64,000 nucleotides of DNA, from contig JAETXT010000012.1 of assembly GCA_019188255.1 (NCBI GenBank), forward strand, positions 1,550,001 through 1,614,000, written 5' to 3'. The notes under the pieces are model-generated. The model was given only the letters and a program-made list of their open reading frames with translations. It had not been told where the DNA came from and did not search any database. This DNA is from Verticillium longisporum. Taxonomy: Eukaryota > Ascomycota > Sordariomycetes > Glomerellales > Plectosphaerellaceae. Below, one piece after another: positions 31,439 through 41,333 of this stretch. Every line of letters starts with the position of its first letter. Within the stretch, counting starts at the first letter, position 1. Position numbers and translations under genes: made by a program.

Positions 31439-31796
31439 TGCGATTGTCGGTCGAGGGTGTCGAGAGTGATTGTCGATGGTCGGAGTCGGGATGGAGAGGG
31501 ACGAACAAGAGGAGAAGAAAAGCCGTCAAGAAAAGTGAAGCGATGTGGATGGGGGCCCTAGGGCGGTCAAGGGAAAGAGTGGGGCTTTTTTCCTGCAGAA
31601 AAAAATCGCTTAGGTGCTGCAGCGAATTGGTGGGTGGGTGATTTTTGGCAGGTAGGGTTGAAGCCCCATTTTCGGACTGGCGGTCAGTGCTCTGGCTCTC
31701 TGTTCTACCTTACCAGCGAAACCTTGAAACAGTCCATCGCCAATCCTCACAAACGACGACCTCATCCCTCTTCGACAGAGTCACCAGAACGACAAG
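31439..31796. promoter_or_regulatory. Shared divergent promoter of rpl7 and rps14
   Basis: A 358-bp interval between the two ribosomal protein start codons. It contains CCCTAGGG at 31556-31563 and GGTAGGGTT at 31651-31659. The reverse complement of the latter, AACCCTACC, resembles the HomolE/telobox-type elements known from fungal ribosomal protein promoters. A pyrimidine-rich leader precedes the rps14 ATG. Element identity is inferred from motif similarity only. Confidence 0.4.
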
Positions 31797-32536
31797 ATGG
31801 CCCCCAAGTCCAAGGCTCCCCGCGCTCCCCAGGAGAACATCTCCCTCGGACCTCAGGTTCGCGATGGTAAGCTTTCACGTCTGCGCTGTGCAAGAGCCGC
31901 CTTGTCGCAGCTCCCCGCCTTGGGAAACTTTTCACGATGCTAATTCCACGTTTTCTCCAGGCGAGCTCGTCTTCGGCGTTGCCCGCATCTTCGCCTCCTT
32001 CAACGACACCTTCGTCCACGTCACCGATCTCACGTTCGTCTCCCCCTGATTGCAGCGCGGCGCCAACGCTGTACCCCGCGAAAGCGACCAGCTTGGGCGG
32101 TTGCTGCTGACGAAAACATACCCTGTCACGCATGTCATGGTTTAGAGGCTAACCTGGGTGATTCCAGTGGCCGTGAGACCATCTGCCGTGTCACTGGTGG
32201 CATGAAGGTTAAGGCCGATCGTGACGAGTCCTCCCCTTACGCCGCCATGTTGGCCGCTCAGGACGTCGCTGTCCGCTGCAAGGAGCTCGGCATCACCGCT
32301 CTCCACATCAAGATCCGTGCCACTGGCGGTAAGTCCAGTTATCCGCTCCATCCTTTGAGATGCATTTGCTAACGCAGCTCTCAGGTAACGGCACCAAGAC
32401 CCCCGGCCCCGGTGCCCAGTCTGCCCTCCGCGCCCTCGCCCGTTCCGGCATGAAGATTGGCCGCATTGAGGACGTCACCCCTACCCCCTCCGACTCTACC
32501 CGTCGCAAGGGTGGTCGCCGTGGTCGTCGTCTCTGA
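31797..32536 (+). CDS. rps14: 40S ribosomal protein S14 (uS11), 4 exons
   Basis: Exons 31797-31866, 31961-32033, 32168-32328 and 32385-32536 encode 151 residues, exactly the family length. The sequence runs [59 protein letters not shown], then [19 protein letters not shown] and an Arg-rich end [12 protein letters not shown]. uS11 sits on the 40S platform near the mRNA exit site and is required for late 18S maturation. The donor of intron 2 is an unusual GTTCGT, but the phase and protein continuity (DLT|GRET) require it. The gene is divergent from rpl7. Confidence 0.93.
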
Positions 32537-32988
32537 GCGACAGACACAATCAAAAAATGGTGTCTGGCATCAGAGTCGTCGAGTGGGGACGGCAATGGTC
32601 AGGAGTGTGCTCTGCGGATTGGTCTCTTGGGTGGCATCGTCAAAAACGAGGGGAACGGCACTTTTGCCTGGTCTCCATGTTCTACGCGCTTTGTCGCGTC
32701 TTTTCGGCCGGCTGTAGCTGAAAAGTAGACAGAATAGAAATGCGCCGTACGGCCCTGAACTGAAGAGCAGCTCCTGATACATCACACCTGTGCCTTGTCG
32801 CCCACTCTCTCGGTGAAAGTGTTATTCGAACGAGTCAAGCCTGTAGTTTCAACTGATTGTCTGAGGTTGATTCAAATGAGCAGAAGGTTTATGGTCTCTA
32901 CGTGACCGGGATATCTCAAGACTGCTACGAAGCCCCTGCCGTGAAGTCCTACTCATCACTTGTCGTCTCAGCTCAACGACTTGCTCGC
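32537..32988. other. Intergenic region between convergent rps14 and rad26
   Basis: A 452-bp interval holding the 3' flanks of both genes. No other gene is seen. Confidence 0.5.
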
Positions 32989-35900
32989 TCATTTGTAAGC
33001 CGGCCGCAGAGACCATGTGCTACGACCAGCGCCTCCGGACTTGTTGATCTTAGCGACCCTCTCCAAGGCCTCCATGAATTGCTCCTTCACCTGCGCCTTG
33101 CCCTTTACCTCGTGGTTGAAGTGATCTACTATCGACTTCGTAGGTACCGTGCCGCTGTGCCGCTTGATGAACTCAATGATTTTGGGCCCAAAATCTACGG
33201 CCTGCACTTTCTGTCCGACAGGTGATGGCGATGCGCCCATACCTTGCCGGGCAGCAAGACCACTCATGATGCCAGCACTGCTCGGTGCTGCTCCGCGACG
33301 GCGGTTGTGTGCACCAGGACGTCCTGCTTCGCCAACTTCGCCGGTCCAAGTTACTGTTCCCGGGGTGATGGTGCGCGCCTGGACATGTGCGCGGCGTAAA
33401 CTAGCTGCGGCTGTGGCTGCGACGGCATTTGCCTCTTGCGTGATCATTCCGCGATCGGCCTGCACTGTGTTCTTGCCATTCATGACCTTGTCGTGTTCAT
33501 AAGCGCTCTCGACATTGCGAGCAAAGATGCCTTCCACCATGCGCTTCTCGTCCTCAATCTCCTCTGGGTTGTTTGTCTCTTCCATGCCCTGTACGCCATC
33601 GATATTCTGAACTTCACGCGTTTCCTCGCTGCCAGTCTGGGGTTTGTTTTCACTGCTCACGGATGAGATCGGTACTAGACTGGCAGGGGTATTCTCTTTG
33701 GGAGGTGTGGTTCCGTCGAATTTGACTTGGGCATCTTTGAGAATACTGCTCCGGTCGATATTACCCTTGCTGTCTTGGGAATTGCCGAATGTGAAGAGGT
33801 CGTAAAGATCCGATAGATCGAAAGCAGCTCGCTGTTTAGGATCTTTCAACACCTTGTTTGTCATGAACTGCTTGAAGATTTGGCGATGATAAATCTTCTC
33901 CTCAATAGTGCCAGCAGTCATGAGACGGTAGATTTCAACAGACCGGGTCTGTCCAAGACGCCATGCTCTCTCACGAGCCTGCATGTCTGTCGAAGGGTTC
34001 CAGTCAGGATCAAAGATGATGATTCGGTTTGCACCCGTCAGATTGACTCCAAGACCGCCGGTACGGGTTGTCAGGAGAAAGATGTCAATCTCGGGATCCG
34101 TGTTGAACCGATCAATGAGACTCTGCCTCTTCTCGATGGAGGTTTCGCCGTCCATGCGAACGTACTTCACTGTCTCAAGACCACCCAGAAATTTCTCGAT
34201 GACATTCAGCATCATTTTGCTCTGTGAGAAGAGCAGTGTCTTGTGGCCAAGCTTTTTCCAGATTTGGAGGAGATTTCGCACAACTAACATCTTCCCTGAT
34301 TTCTCAGGGTCTCCCCAATCGTAGCCTGGCTTGTTTTGAAGGTGAGGGTCGATAAGGTCAGGGTGATTGCAGATTTTGCGCAGAATATCGATACCATAAA
34401 GGGATTTCCGTCGGGCGCTTAGAATCTGGTTAACCGCATCAGAATTCAGAAACTGTTTGTAAGCTTCGAGCTGCCTGTCTGTCATCTTGCAGAACAGGAC
34501 CCGTTCTGTTTTGGAGGGAAGGTCGGCGGCGACGTCAATTTTGAGCCGCTGCAGGAGGTATTGGCTGATGGCTTCTTTGAGAGTCTCGGCACATTTCTCA
34601 GCTGTCAGGATTTGCAGATTCGTAGCACCAGCATAACCGCCCTGCTTGATGGGCACCTCAAACTGGGTGCGGAACGTAACGAGAGTGCCCAGTCGCATAG
34701 GGTAGATGAAATCGAAAAGCGACCAGAGTTCGGAAAGATTATTTTGCACAGGTGTGCCAGAGAGGATGATTCGGTTGGGGGTCCGCAGCTCCTTGCACAG
34801 GACTGTGATCTCGGCGTTGGGATTGCGGATCTTGTGGCCTTCATCAAGCACTGCATAATCCCACTCCACATGGAGCAGCTCGTCTTGGTATGTCTGGAGA
34901 CCGTTGTAGGTAGTCACTAGCACGTGTCCATGCTTGACCACTCTGTCAACAATTTTGCGGACAGACTTGTCACGCCTCCCGCTGTGTGTTTCCTCGTCTG
35001 TGTCATCCTCGCGCAGGTTTATCATGCCGCTTCCTGACGAGTGTAGGATGGAAACACGTAGAGCCGGCCACCAGCGGTGGAATTCGTTCACCCATTGACG
35101 CAAGACTGTGGCGGGAGCAACAATGATGACGGGCTTGGTAAGCTTCTTGCTATAATGTAAGGCCGCAATGAAGGCAATGGCTTGTACTTTTTGACCTGTC
35201 AGCATGGGTCGACTTGAGACTTCAGAATCGGTTTACCTGTTTTGCCAAGTCCCATCTCGTCACCGACGATACCCCCGACGTTTTGCGAATATAATTCGGC
35301 CAACCACTGAACACCAGTTTTTTGGTACGAAAAAAGAGAGGGATGTATGTCGCCAGGAAGCCTGAGATCATCATTGATCACGTAGTCCTCCTCATCTGGC
35401 GAAGGCTTGAACCATTCCGGGCCGCTGGGTTCCACTGACGTATCGCCAGCTTCTAATCGTCGCTGTTTCCGAGCTTCGCTCCGCCTCTCTGTCCAGTCTG
35501 CCAGACGCTCTTGGTATGAACGCTCATTTCCATCGTCAATGCTGCTCAAATCGGCCTTTTCCGTTGTGGCTGCAGTCTTCTTGCCTCTAGCCTTGGTCGT
35601 TCGCTTAAGGTTCCGTGAACTGGTATCATCCTCTGACGTGTAGGCTGCAGCGGATTCTGGCGACGGCGCATCCGATGCGGCAGCCGAAGTAGGGTCAAAA
35701 TCATCGTCAGAATCAGCTTGCTTGACCTTCCTCTTCTTCCGGGGACGTAAACTGAATTCGGTTTCCACGGCGGCAGGTGCGGGTGCGGCATCCGCAAACC
35801 CCGGGCGACGCAGAATCTGGTGCGAGGTGGGCTCTTTGTCGTTGGCTGCCAAAGCCTCTTCCTTGGCCTCGTCCTCGGCTTCCAGCAGCGTGTCGGCAAA

Positions 35901-36389
35901 GTCGCCTTCGAACCCTTCAGGGCGAGGGCCGCCAATGGAGGCAAATGGCGTGATCTTTCCGGTACGCACCGAGTAGTCGCGTCGGCTCTCATTAGCCAGC
36001 TTCAGCGACATCCCCTGCGCAACTTTCTGTTCGGCGGCGGCGATCTCTTCCCGGCGGCGCTCCAGACGAGCCTTAAAATCAGCCACGTCACCGTCAATTT
36101 GCCTTATCTCCAGCTCGAGCTTGTCGAGGGTCTTCTGGATATTGCGTGACTGGAAGACGTTGTTGCGGTTGGCTTCGAGCTTCTCACGTTCCTTCAGTCG
36201 TTGGGCCTCAAGTCTCGTCTTGCTAGCTTCGAGCTTGTCGATTTTGGCCTGGTCGTTCTTATCTTGTTGCTCCTTGATGGCCGCATTGGCCTGAAGTCCG
36301 ATGTCTCTCTCGAGATCTTCTTGATCTCGAACATCGGCGGTGAGGTTGCGGAGGGCAGCCTCCTCATCCAGTGTGTCGTCGGAAGCCAT
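32989..36389 (-). CDS. rad26: Rad26/CSB-type SNF2 ATPase for transcription-coupled repair
   Basis: Two exons, 36389-35237 and 35195-32989, encode 1119 residues. The N-terminal 300 residues are coiled coil and acidic. The Swi2/Snf2 core has Walker A DEMGLGKTG (377-385, split by the intron after the final Gly's first base), the DEGH box (502-505) in VLDEGHKIRN, LSGTPVQNN, and helicase C motifs TRTGGLGVNLTGANR and WRLGQTRSVEIYR. The C-terminus has a winged-helix-like end (FGPKIIEFIKRHSGTVPTKS). Rad26 (human ERCC6/CSB) moves on stalled RNA polymerase II and recruits nucleotide excision repair to the transcribed strand. The intron is only 41 nt. Order of domains and length match Rad26 rather than other Snf2 proteins. 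Confidence 0.92.
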
Positions 36390-37385
36390 GGCAGTTGAAA
36401 TGTGTGTGATGTCAGACCTAAGGAAGTGTGCTCAAGAAATCATGAGAACCGTGAGAGACGCAGGTTTGACGGTGAATGGCGTCAATTCAGACGGGACCCT
36501 CCGGGTGAGACTGCTCCTGCGCGGTGTAGGTTGTGCATGGGGGTGATGTGGATGAACCTTCCCTTGCTGGGATTAACGATGAGTGACAGAGAAAAACGTC
36601 AGAACGATGGCGCCCCGTCTACAAGCACGGGGATCCTGGGGAAATTATGTCAAGATTCAGAGAGAAGTTGTGTCCTGTCACCCATTCCAGACAGAAGAGA
36701 CTTCCTGCCAGTTGTATTCGGGAAATCGCAGTCACAAAAAATATCGCCGTCGTGAATTCACAGTGTAGCCTAACTTTTGTAAGCCAGAAAGACGTTAAGA
36801 CACAGCATGACGCATGACGCATGACAAGTTCGGGGAGCTGCACGGACCATGCTGCTGCCTTGCGACCAATCAAATTTGGAACGTCGACAACAGGCATCAA
36901 CGGTCGTGGGTGGGATCAATTCGCATTGTTCGGTGTTGACGGCCATTTGATGGAGTAACATGACAAGCAAATATTCGCATGGCTACACAAGGGCTAGATG
37001 CAATTATATCATTTGAGATGCCAGGATCGTGTTCACGTTCGTGAGAGGAAACGCCAGCTCAATTCCACCTCAGTTCTGCCGTCACAATAGACAGCGTCTT
37101 GGCTTGGTCTTCACTGGCCCAAACAGTCTGATCCATAGATAGGCCGGATCAAGCTGTAGAGAACTAGCCACTCTGCCGATTCGCACAATTTGCTCTACAG
37201 CTTATTCTCTGCAGAGGAGGGAGTGAAAAAATGTGGTCGCCTCCAAAAAGCAGCCTTTGGCTTTGCTGAAAAGAGCCAGGGTTACATCCTGAGGCCAGAC
37301 TATGTTGCCAAACACTCGTAACAGGTAGATAGCTTATGACAACCAACATCGACACGATGCTTGTCAAAACAAGACAAAAGAAGAA
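36390..37385. other. Intergenic region upstream of rad26
   Basis: A 996-bp interval holding the rad26 promoter and the downstream flank of the tRNA. It contains a small GCATGACGCATGAC repeat at about 36806-36822. No gene is recognised. Confidence 0.5.
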
Positions 37386-37467
37386 CGACGAGAGCAGGAT
37401 TTGAACCTGCGCCACCGAAGTGAATAGATTTCTAGTCTATCGCATTAGACCACTCTGCCATCTCGCC
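37386..37467 (-). tRNA. tRNA-Ser (anticodon AGA)
   Basis: An 82-nt type II tRNA on the minus strand. The acceptor stem GGCGAGA (37467-37461) pairs with TCTCGTC (37393-37387), with one G-T pair, followed by discriminator G at 37386. The anticodon arm is ATAGA-CTAGAAA-TCTAT with anticodon AGA. A long variable arm (CAC-TTCG-GTG) and T arm GCAGG-TTCAAAT-CCTGC are present. The long variable arm and G73 identify serine. There is no intron. A TTTT terminator for RNA polymerase III lies 6 nt downstream (37379-37376). Confidence 0.95.
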
Positions 37468-38448
37468 GAATGCTGTGAAGCTGGATGCCAGGTCGAGGCG
37501 GCAGCAAGAGAATAAGTAGTGGACAGGGCAGAATATGGCTTGTGGAGTCCCGTCGAGAGGAACAACGGACGAGGGCTCGGATGTGGATGCGCTGTTTTTA
37601 TCTGATCAAGCGGCGTTCTGGGTCAGGGCACTCCTGGTGCGGTGGATGTTTGTGGATTCGCGTGGATATGAACACGTCGAATCTGAGATGGGTGCGCGGG
37701 GTCTCGCCTTTTGAGGACGAGTGCCAGGAAGATGGCCGTATAGTAGCCATTGGCTTCATGTCGGCAACGTCTCCGGCATTTTGCGTTGACAAGACAGATG
37801 AAACGCTCCAGGTAGGTAGTTGATTTGATCAAAGTACCACGTATGGCGCGGCAGATCTCAGGCAGATAGACGTACCTAGAGACCGAGGTGTCGGCAAGCC
37901 ACCTCAGGGCAAGGGACGCCAAGCGCCAACCGTAGCGCCCCGCAGCGCCGGGGTCTGGGGGACCGACACCCCTGAGTACCTGCCTCATCACCAGCTTGGT
38001 ATGGTTAGCGAGGTACCTACAAGCCGCGCTGCGTTCTGCCGAGGTCTCCCCTCCAGGGCCGAAGGCCGACTGCCGCCTCGTGCGAGCTGCCTGGTGGAAG
38101 GACGTTGGGGAAGACGAAGAAGAAGAGGCAGATGGCGGCACTTTCACTCGCTGCATTCGCTGCCGACCCCTTCTCCCCAACATTGAAGATCGTTCTTTGC
38201 TCTCCGCCATTAGCCTTCTTCCGCGTAATTGTCGCATCAATGGCCAGCTGCCGGTGAATATCGCATCTCTCTCTTCATCTTGTTGTCATTCATCGTCTAT
38301 ACCCAGCCATACAGAGCTCCCCTAGTCAGCGACCTCAGCAAGGCCATCATACTCCCGAGCCCTCGACGCGAACCCGTTACCTCGATACTGCAGCTCTCCC
38401 CGAATATACCGACAGCCCTGGAGCATCAAGACCAACCACGCCATAACC
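37468..38448. other. Intergenic region tRNA-Ser/PEX11
   Basis: A 981-bp interval with one AGGTAGGTAG motif at about 37810. The likely PEX11 promoter and leader are at 38250-38448. Minus-strand ORFs here (up to 205 codons) lack motifs. Confidence 0.5.
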
Positions 38449-39396
38449 ATGACTGAAGCAAACGCCATCACAGACCTGCCCTCTGGCGAGCCCATCGCCC
38501 CGCCGACCCCGGCACCAGCCCCCCCCAAGCTGCCCCTCAGCGCCATCCTCGCCGCGACGCCCTCCAACATTGACGCCTTCATTGCCCACCTCCACCGTTG
38601 CATGCAAACCCCTTCAGGCATCGACACGGTACTCCTCTTCGTCGGCTACACGGCCCGCCTCTCTTCAAACCTTCTCGACGCCGCCAGCCGCTCGGCGCTC
38701 CACCGCTCCGCCCACAAGCTCATCACCCTCGCCTTTTCCCTCCCCGAGAGCACGACCCTGCTCCTCTCCGCCGCGCCCCAGGCCTCTCCGGTCGCGACCC
38801 TCGCCCTGCGCCTCGCCACGAGGCTGCGCGCCCTGTCCCTGCTGCTGAGCGAGAGCCGCGTCTTCCTGCGCTCCTGGGGCCTGCTGGGCATCTACTTTGC
38901 CGGCCGCCGCCTCGTGCTGCCCCTTCTCGAGAAGAAGAAGCCCCAGACCGTCGACGAGAAGACGGGCGCCAAGCCCGACACGAGCGCCGAGACGCTCGAC
39001 AAGACGATTGCCTGGGCGCAGTTCATCACGCTCGTGCTGTTCCAATCGCTCGAGAACGCCTACTTCCTCAGCGGCAAGGGTGTCTTCGGCCTGACGCCGG
39101 CGCAGCAGGTCAAGGCCGCGCGCTGGAGCACGAGGTCGTGGTCGGCCTACGTCGGGCTTGAGATTGGAAGGCTGCTCATCGAGAGGCAGCGCCGCAAGAG
39201 CGGCGACGTGACGAGCGCGGAGCACAAGGAGTGGAAGGCCGCGTGGCAGAGGAGCTTCGTGAGGAACGTGGCGTGGGCGCCATTGACGGTGCACTGGAGC
39301 ACGGCCGACGGGATCCTCAACGACACGGTCGTCTGGGCCATCGGCTGTGTGCCCGGCATTGTCCAGATGAGGCAGCTCTGGAAGGACACGGCCTGA
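38449..39396 (+). CDS. pex11: Peroxisomal membrane protein, PEX11 family (PEX11C-like)
   Basis: A single exon of 315 residues. After a Pro-rich N-terminus the Pex11 domain starts at about residue 40 (SNIDAFIAHLHRCMQTPSGI) with the amphipathic helix segment DTVLLFVGYTARLSSNLL. Helices around RLRALSLLLSESRVFLRSWG and the conserved C-terminal part (ENAYFLSGKGVFGL; WAPLTVHWS) follow. PEX11 proteins elongate and divide peroxisomes by remodelling their membrane. Filamentous fungi have several paralogues; the extended N-terminus suggests the PEX11C type, which is inference. The start is the first ATG. Confidence 0.82.
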   Translation: MTEANAITDLPSGEPIAPPTPAPAPPKLPLSAILAATPSNIDAFIAHLHRCMQTPSGIDTVLLFVGYTARLSSNLLDAASRSALHRSAHKLITLAFSLPESTTLLLSAAPQASPVATLALRLATRLRALSLLLSESRVFLRSWGLLGIYFAGRRLVLPLLEKKKPQTVDEKTGAKPDTSAETLDKTIAWAQFITLVLFQSLENAYFLSGKGVFGLTPAQQVKAARWSTRSWSAYVGLEIGRLLIERQRRKSGDVTSAEHKEWKAAWQRSFVRNVAWAPLTVHWSTADGILNDTVVWAIGCVPGIVQMRQLWKDTA

Positions 39397-39693
39397 GGAT
39401 GCTAGACTATCGTAAATGATAAACGGGTGCGACATGATGGGTATCGTTGTAGAACACGGTCATGGTTCCTCGGCAGGACAAAGAACCACTCCGCTGGTGC
39501 CAAACAGCCTCTCAGAATGAGCAGTGGGCTTTTACGAAAATATTAGGTCATTTGAATTATGCTTCTCAATACCAAACACGATTCTCTTCAATTCGTTTCC
39601 CCGAATAACACCTGCAACGCCATGCCAACCCATCCATCGTGTCCATGCAAAAGTGGCCCCGTCAGCTCCAGCGAAACGCCAGCGCAATGCCAT

Positions 39694-40517
39694 TTATATC
39701 ATGAACCCCTTCATGTCAGCAAGCGTCCAGTACCTGCGCATATTCTCCGCGCCGAGCGTCTTGACCTCCTGATCCAGATGCGTCCACAGCACATCGCCCC
39801 AGCTGTCGAGCTTCTCCAGCAGCACGCTCATCTGTAGCTTCACCATGCCGGCTCGGCATGCGCGCAGGTTCGTCTGCAAGCCCTCCATGCCCTTGTGGAT
39901 CTCGCGGTGCTGCCGCAGCAGCTCGGCCTTGCCGCCGCGGAACTCGGGCATCTTGCGCGCGAGCTGCGGGAAGAAGTAGTTCTCCTCGATAGAGTGGTGC
40001 GCCTCGAGGTGCTGGATGAACGAGAGCCCCTCGCTGAGAAACTGCCGGATTGACATGCCTTGCGGCCGCTTGTTGCTCGTCGCCGCCGTGTGGAGCATGG
40101 TCCACGTTTTGCGAAAGTGGTTGTGCTGAGCGGTGTGTTAGTAAGGACTGCGTCACAGAAATAGGAAACGAAGGGGGGTCAGACGAAGTAGTCCATCTTC
40201 ACGGCGAGGGCATTGAAAGTGCGAAAGTCGGTGGCTGAGAGGGGTGGCAGCTGGGCCTCTGCGGGGGCCTCTGGCGTTGATGAGGTTTATGTGCTTGATG
40301 GCTCGCGCGCAGCCGGCTGCTCGTGGAGTGAAGCCATGCTGGATCTGGAGCTTGTGGAAGACAGCTGCGAGAAGTTTCGTCTCGATGTATGCGTGTTGGC
40401 CGGGCGCAGAAGATCACGGGCCGTGATAGTGCTGAGTCGTCTAGTTTGCGGCGTGGCTCTCAGCCTTGCAATGCTGTGCTTTATTGGGACGGTCGAGAGT
40501 TTAGACAGCGAGTTCAT
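39694..40517 (-). CDS. Hemerythrin-like HHE-domain protein, 5' end interrupted by an in-frame TAA
   Basis: Exon 2 (40125-39694) and the part of exon 1 down to 40185 read LSATDFRTFNALAVKMDYF|HNHFRKTW, joined across a 59-nt intron with a weak GTCTGA donor and a strong CTTACTAAC branch site. Diiron ligands of the four-helix bundle are visible: HNHF, HLEAHHSIEENYFF, HREIHKG and HLDQE. Upstream in the same frame lies a mitochondrial-type leader (MNSLSKLSTVPIKHSIARLR at 40517, or MASLHEQPAAREP at 40337), but TAA at 40289-40287 separates it from the domain. Either another intron removes the stop, translation starts downstream, or the gene is broken. Hemerythrin-like proteins bind oxygen, NO or iron; the substrate here is unknown. 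Confidence 0.7.
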
Positions 40518-41333
40518 TGGCAAAACAGGCGAGGTCGACCATGACGACCGAAAGACAGGCATGGGGTTTTGTATGTTTCTATGGTTTCTCCTTCGGCCAC
40601 CCAGACCTACAAAATAATTGAAAGAACGTCCAATCACACATTTGATGTTGTCATTCGAAGGCGCCGATTCCACTCGGTGGTCATGCCGGCCTATTTGTTA
40701 AGTCTGAGTAAGCTTCCTGCCGTGGACGGCCTTTTCTCCTTTTTTCGTCTCATGCCTACTCCACAGGTCCGGCGCCAATTTTCACCCGCGCGGGTCAAAC
40801 GCAAGTAGCCCGCGCGCGTCGTTTTGTGGCATCACGTGCATCTTGGTGGCGAGCGGCCGGCTCTCTGGGTGCATGTTGATGCTCCGGGCTTTTCCCGCGT
40901 GGGATCCTACCAAGACTTGACGACACAAGGAACCATATCTCTCCATCGATCATCCAAATTCTGAGGCATACCCTTTCTTTTCCCGGCAACTGATGTAAAT
41001 GTGCATTTTCAAGTAGATCCTGATTCTTGTTTTCATGTTTTCAAATTTCTACTCCAGCAAAACTTGCCACATGCGAACTTTTTTGATATACATACGTCTT
41101 GCCAAATCAACGATCACCGTCATCCTTGCGGCTTCATCAACGTAACGGGAGAAAATGCATTCTATAGCCTCTATTCCGCGAAGCTACACGTCATACCTAA
41201 CGTAGGGGCTGACCCCTGTCCTCTGACCGACCCCCCCTGCGCGCCTGATTGTTTTTTTGACCAAGCGACCATACCCTGATGCCAGAACCGCAGATATTAG
41301 CAAGCAAACAGAAAAGCCCACCAACGGCCACGC
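40518..41333. other. Intergenic region, nothing recognised
   Basis: An 816-bp interval between the hemerythrin 5' end and the nip1 stop. It has AT-rich patches and a short GCGCG-rich stretch at 40785-40820. No gene is seen. Confidence 0.5.

Noticed and set aside
31867..32384. snoRNA in rps14 introns
   Set aside because: No C and D boxes at suitable spacing with an rRNA-complementary guide were found.
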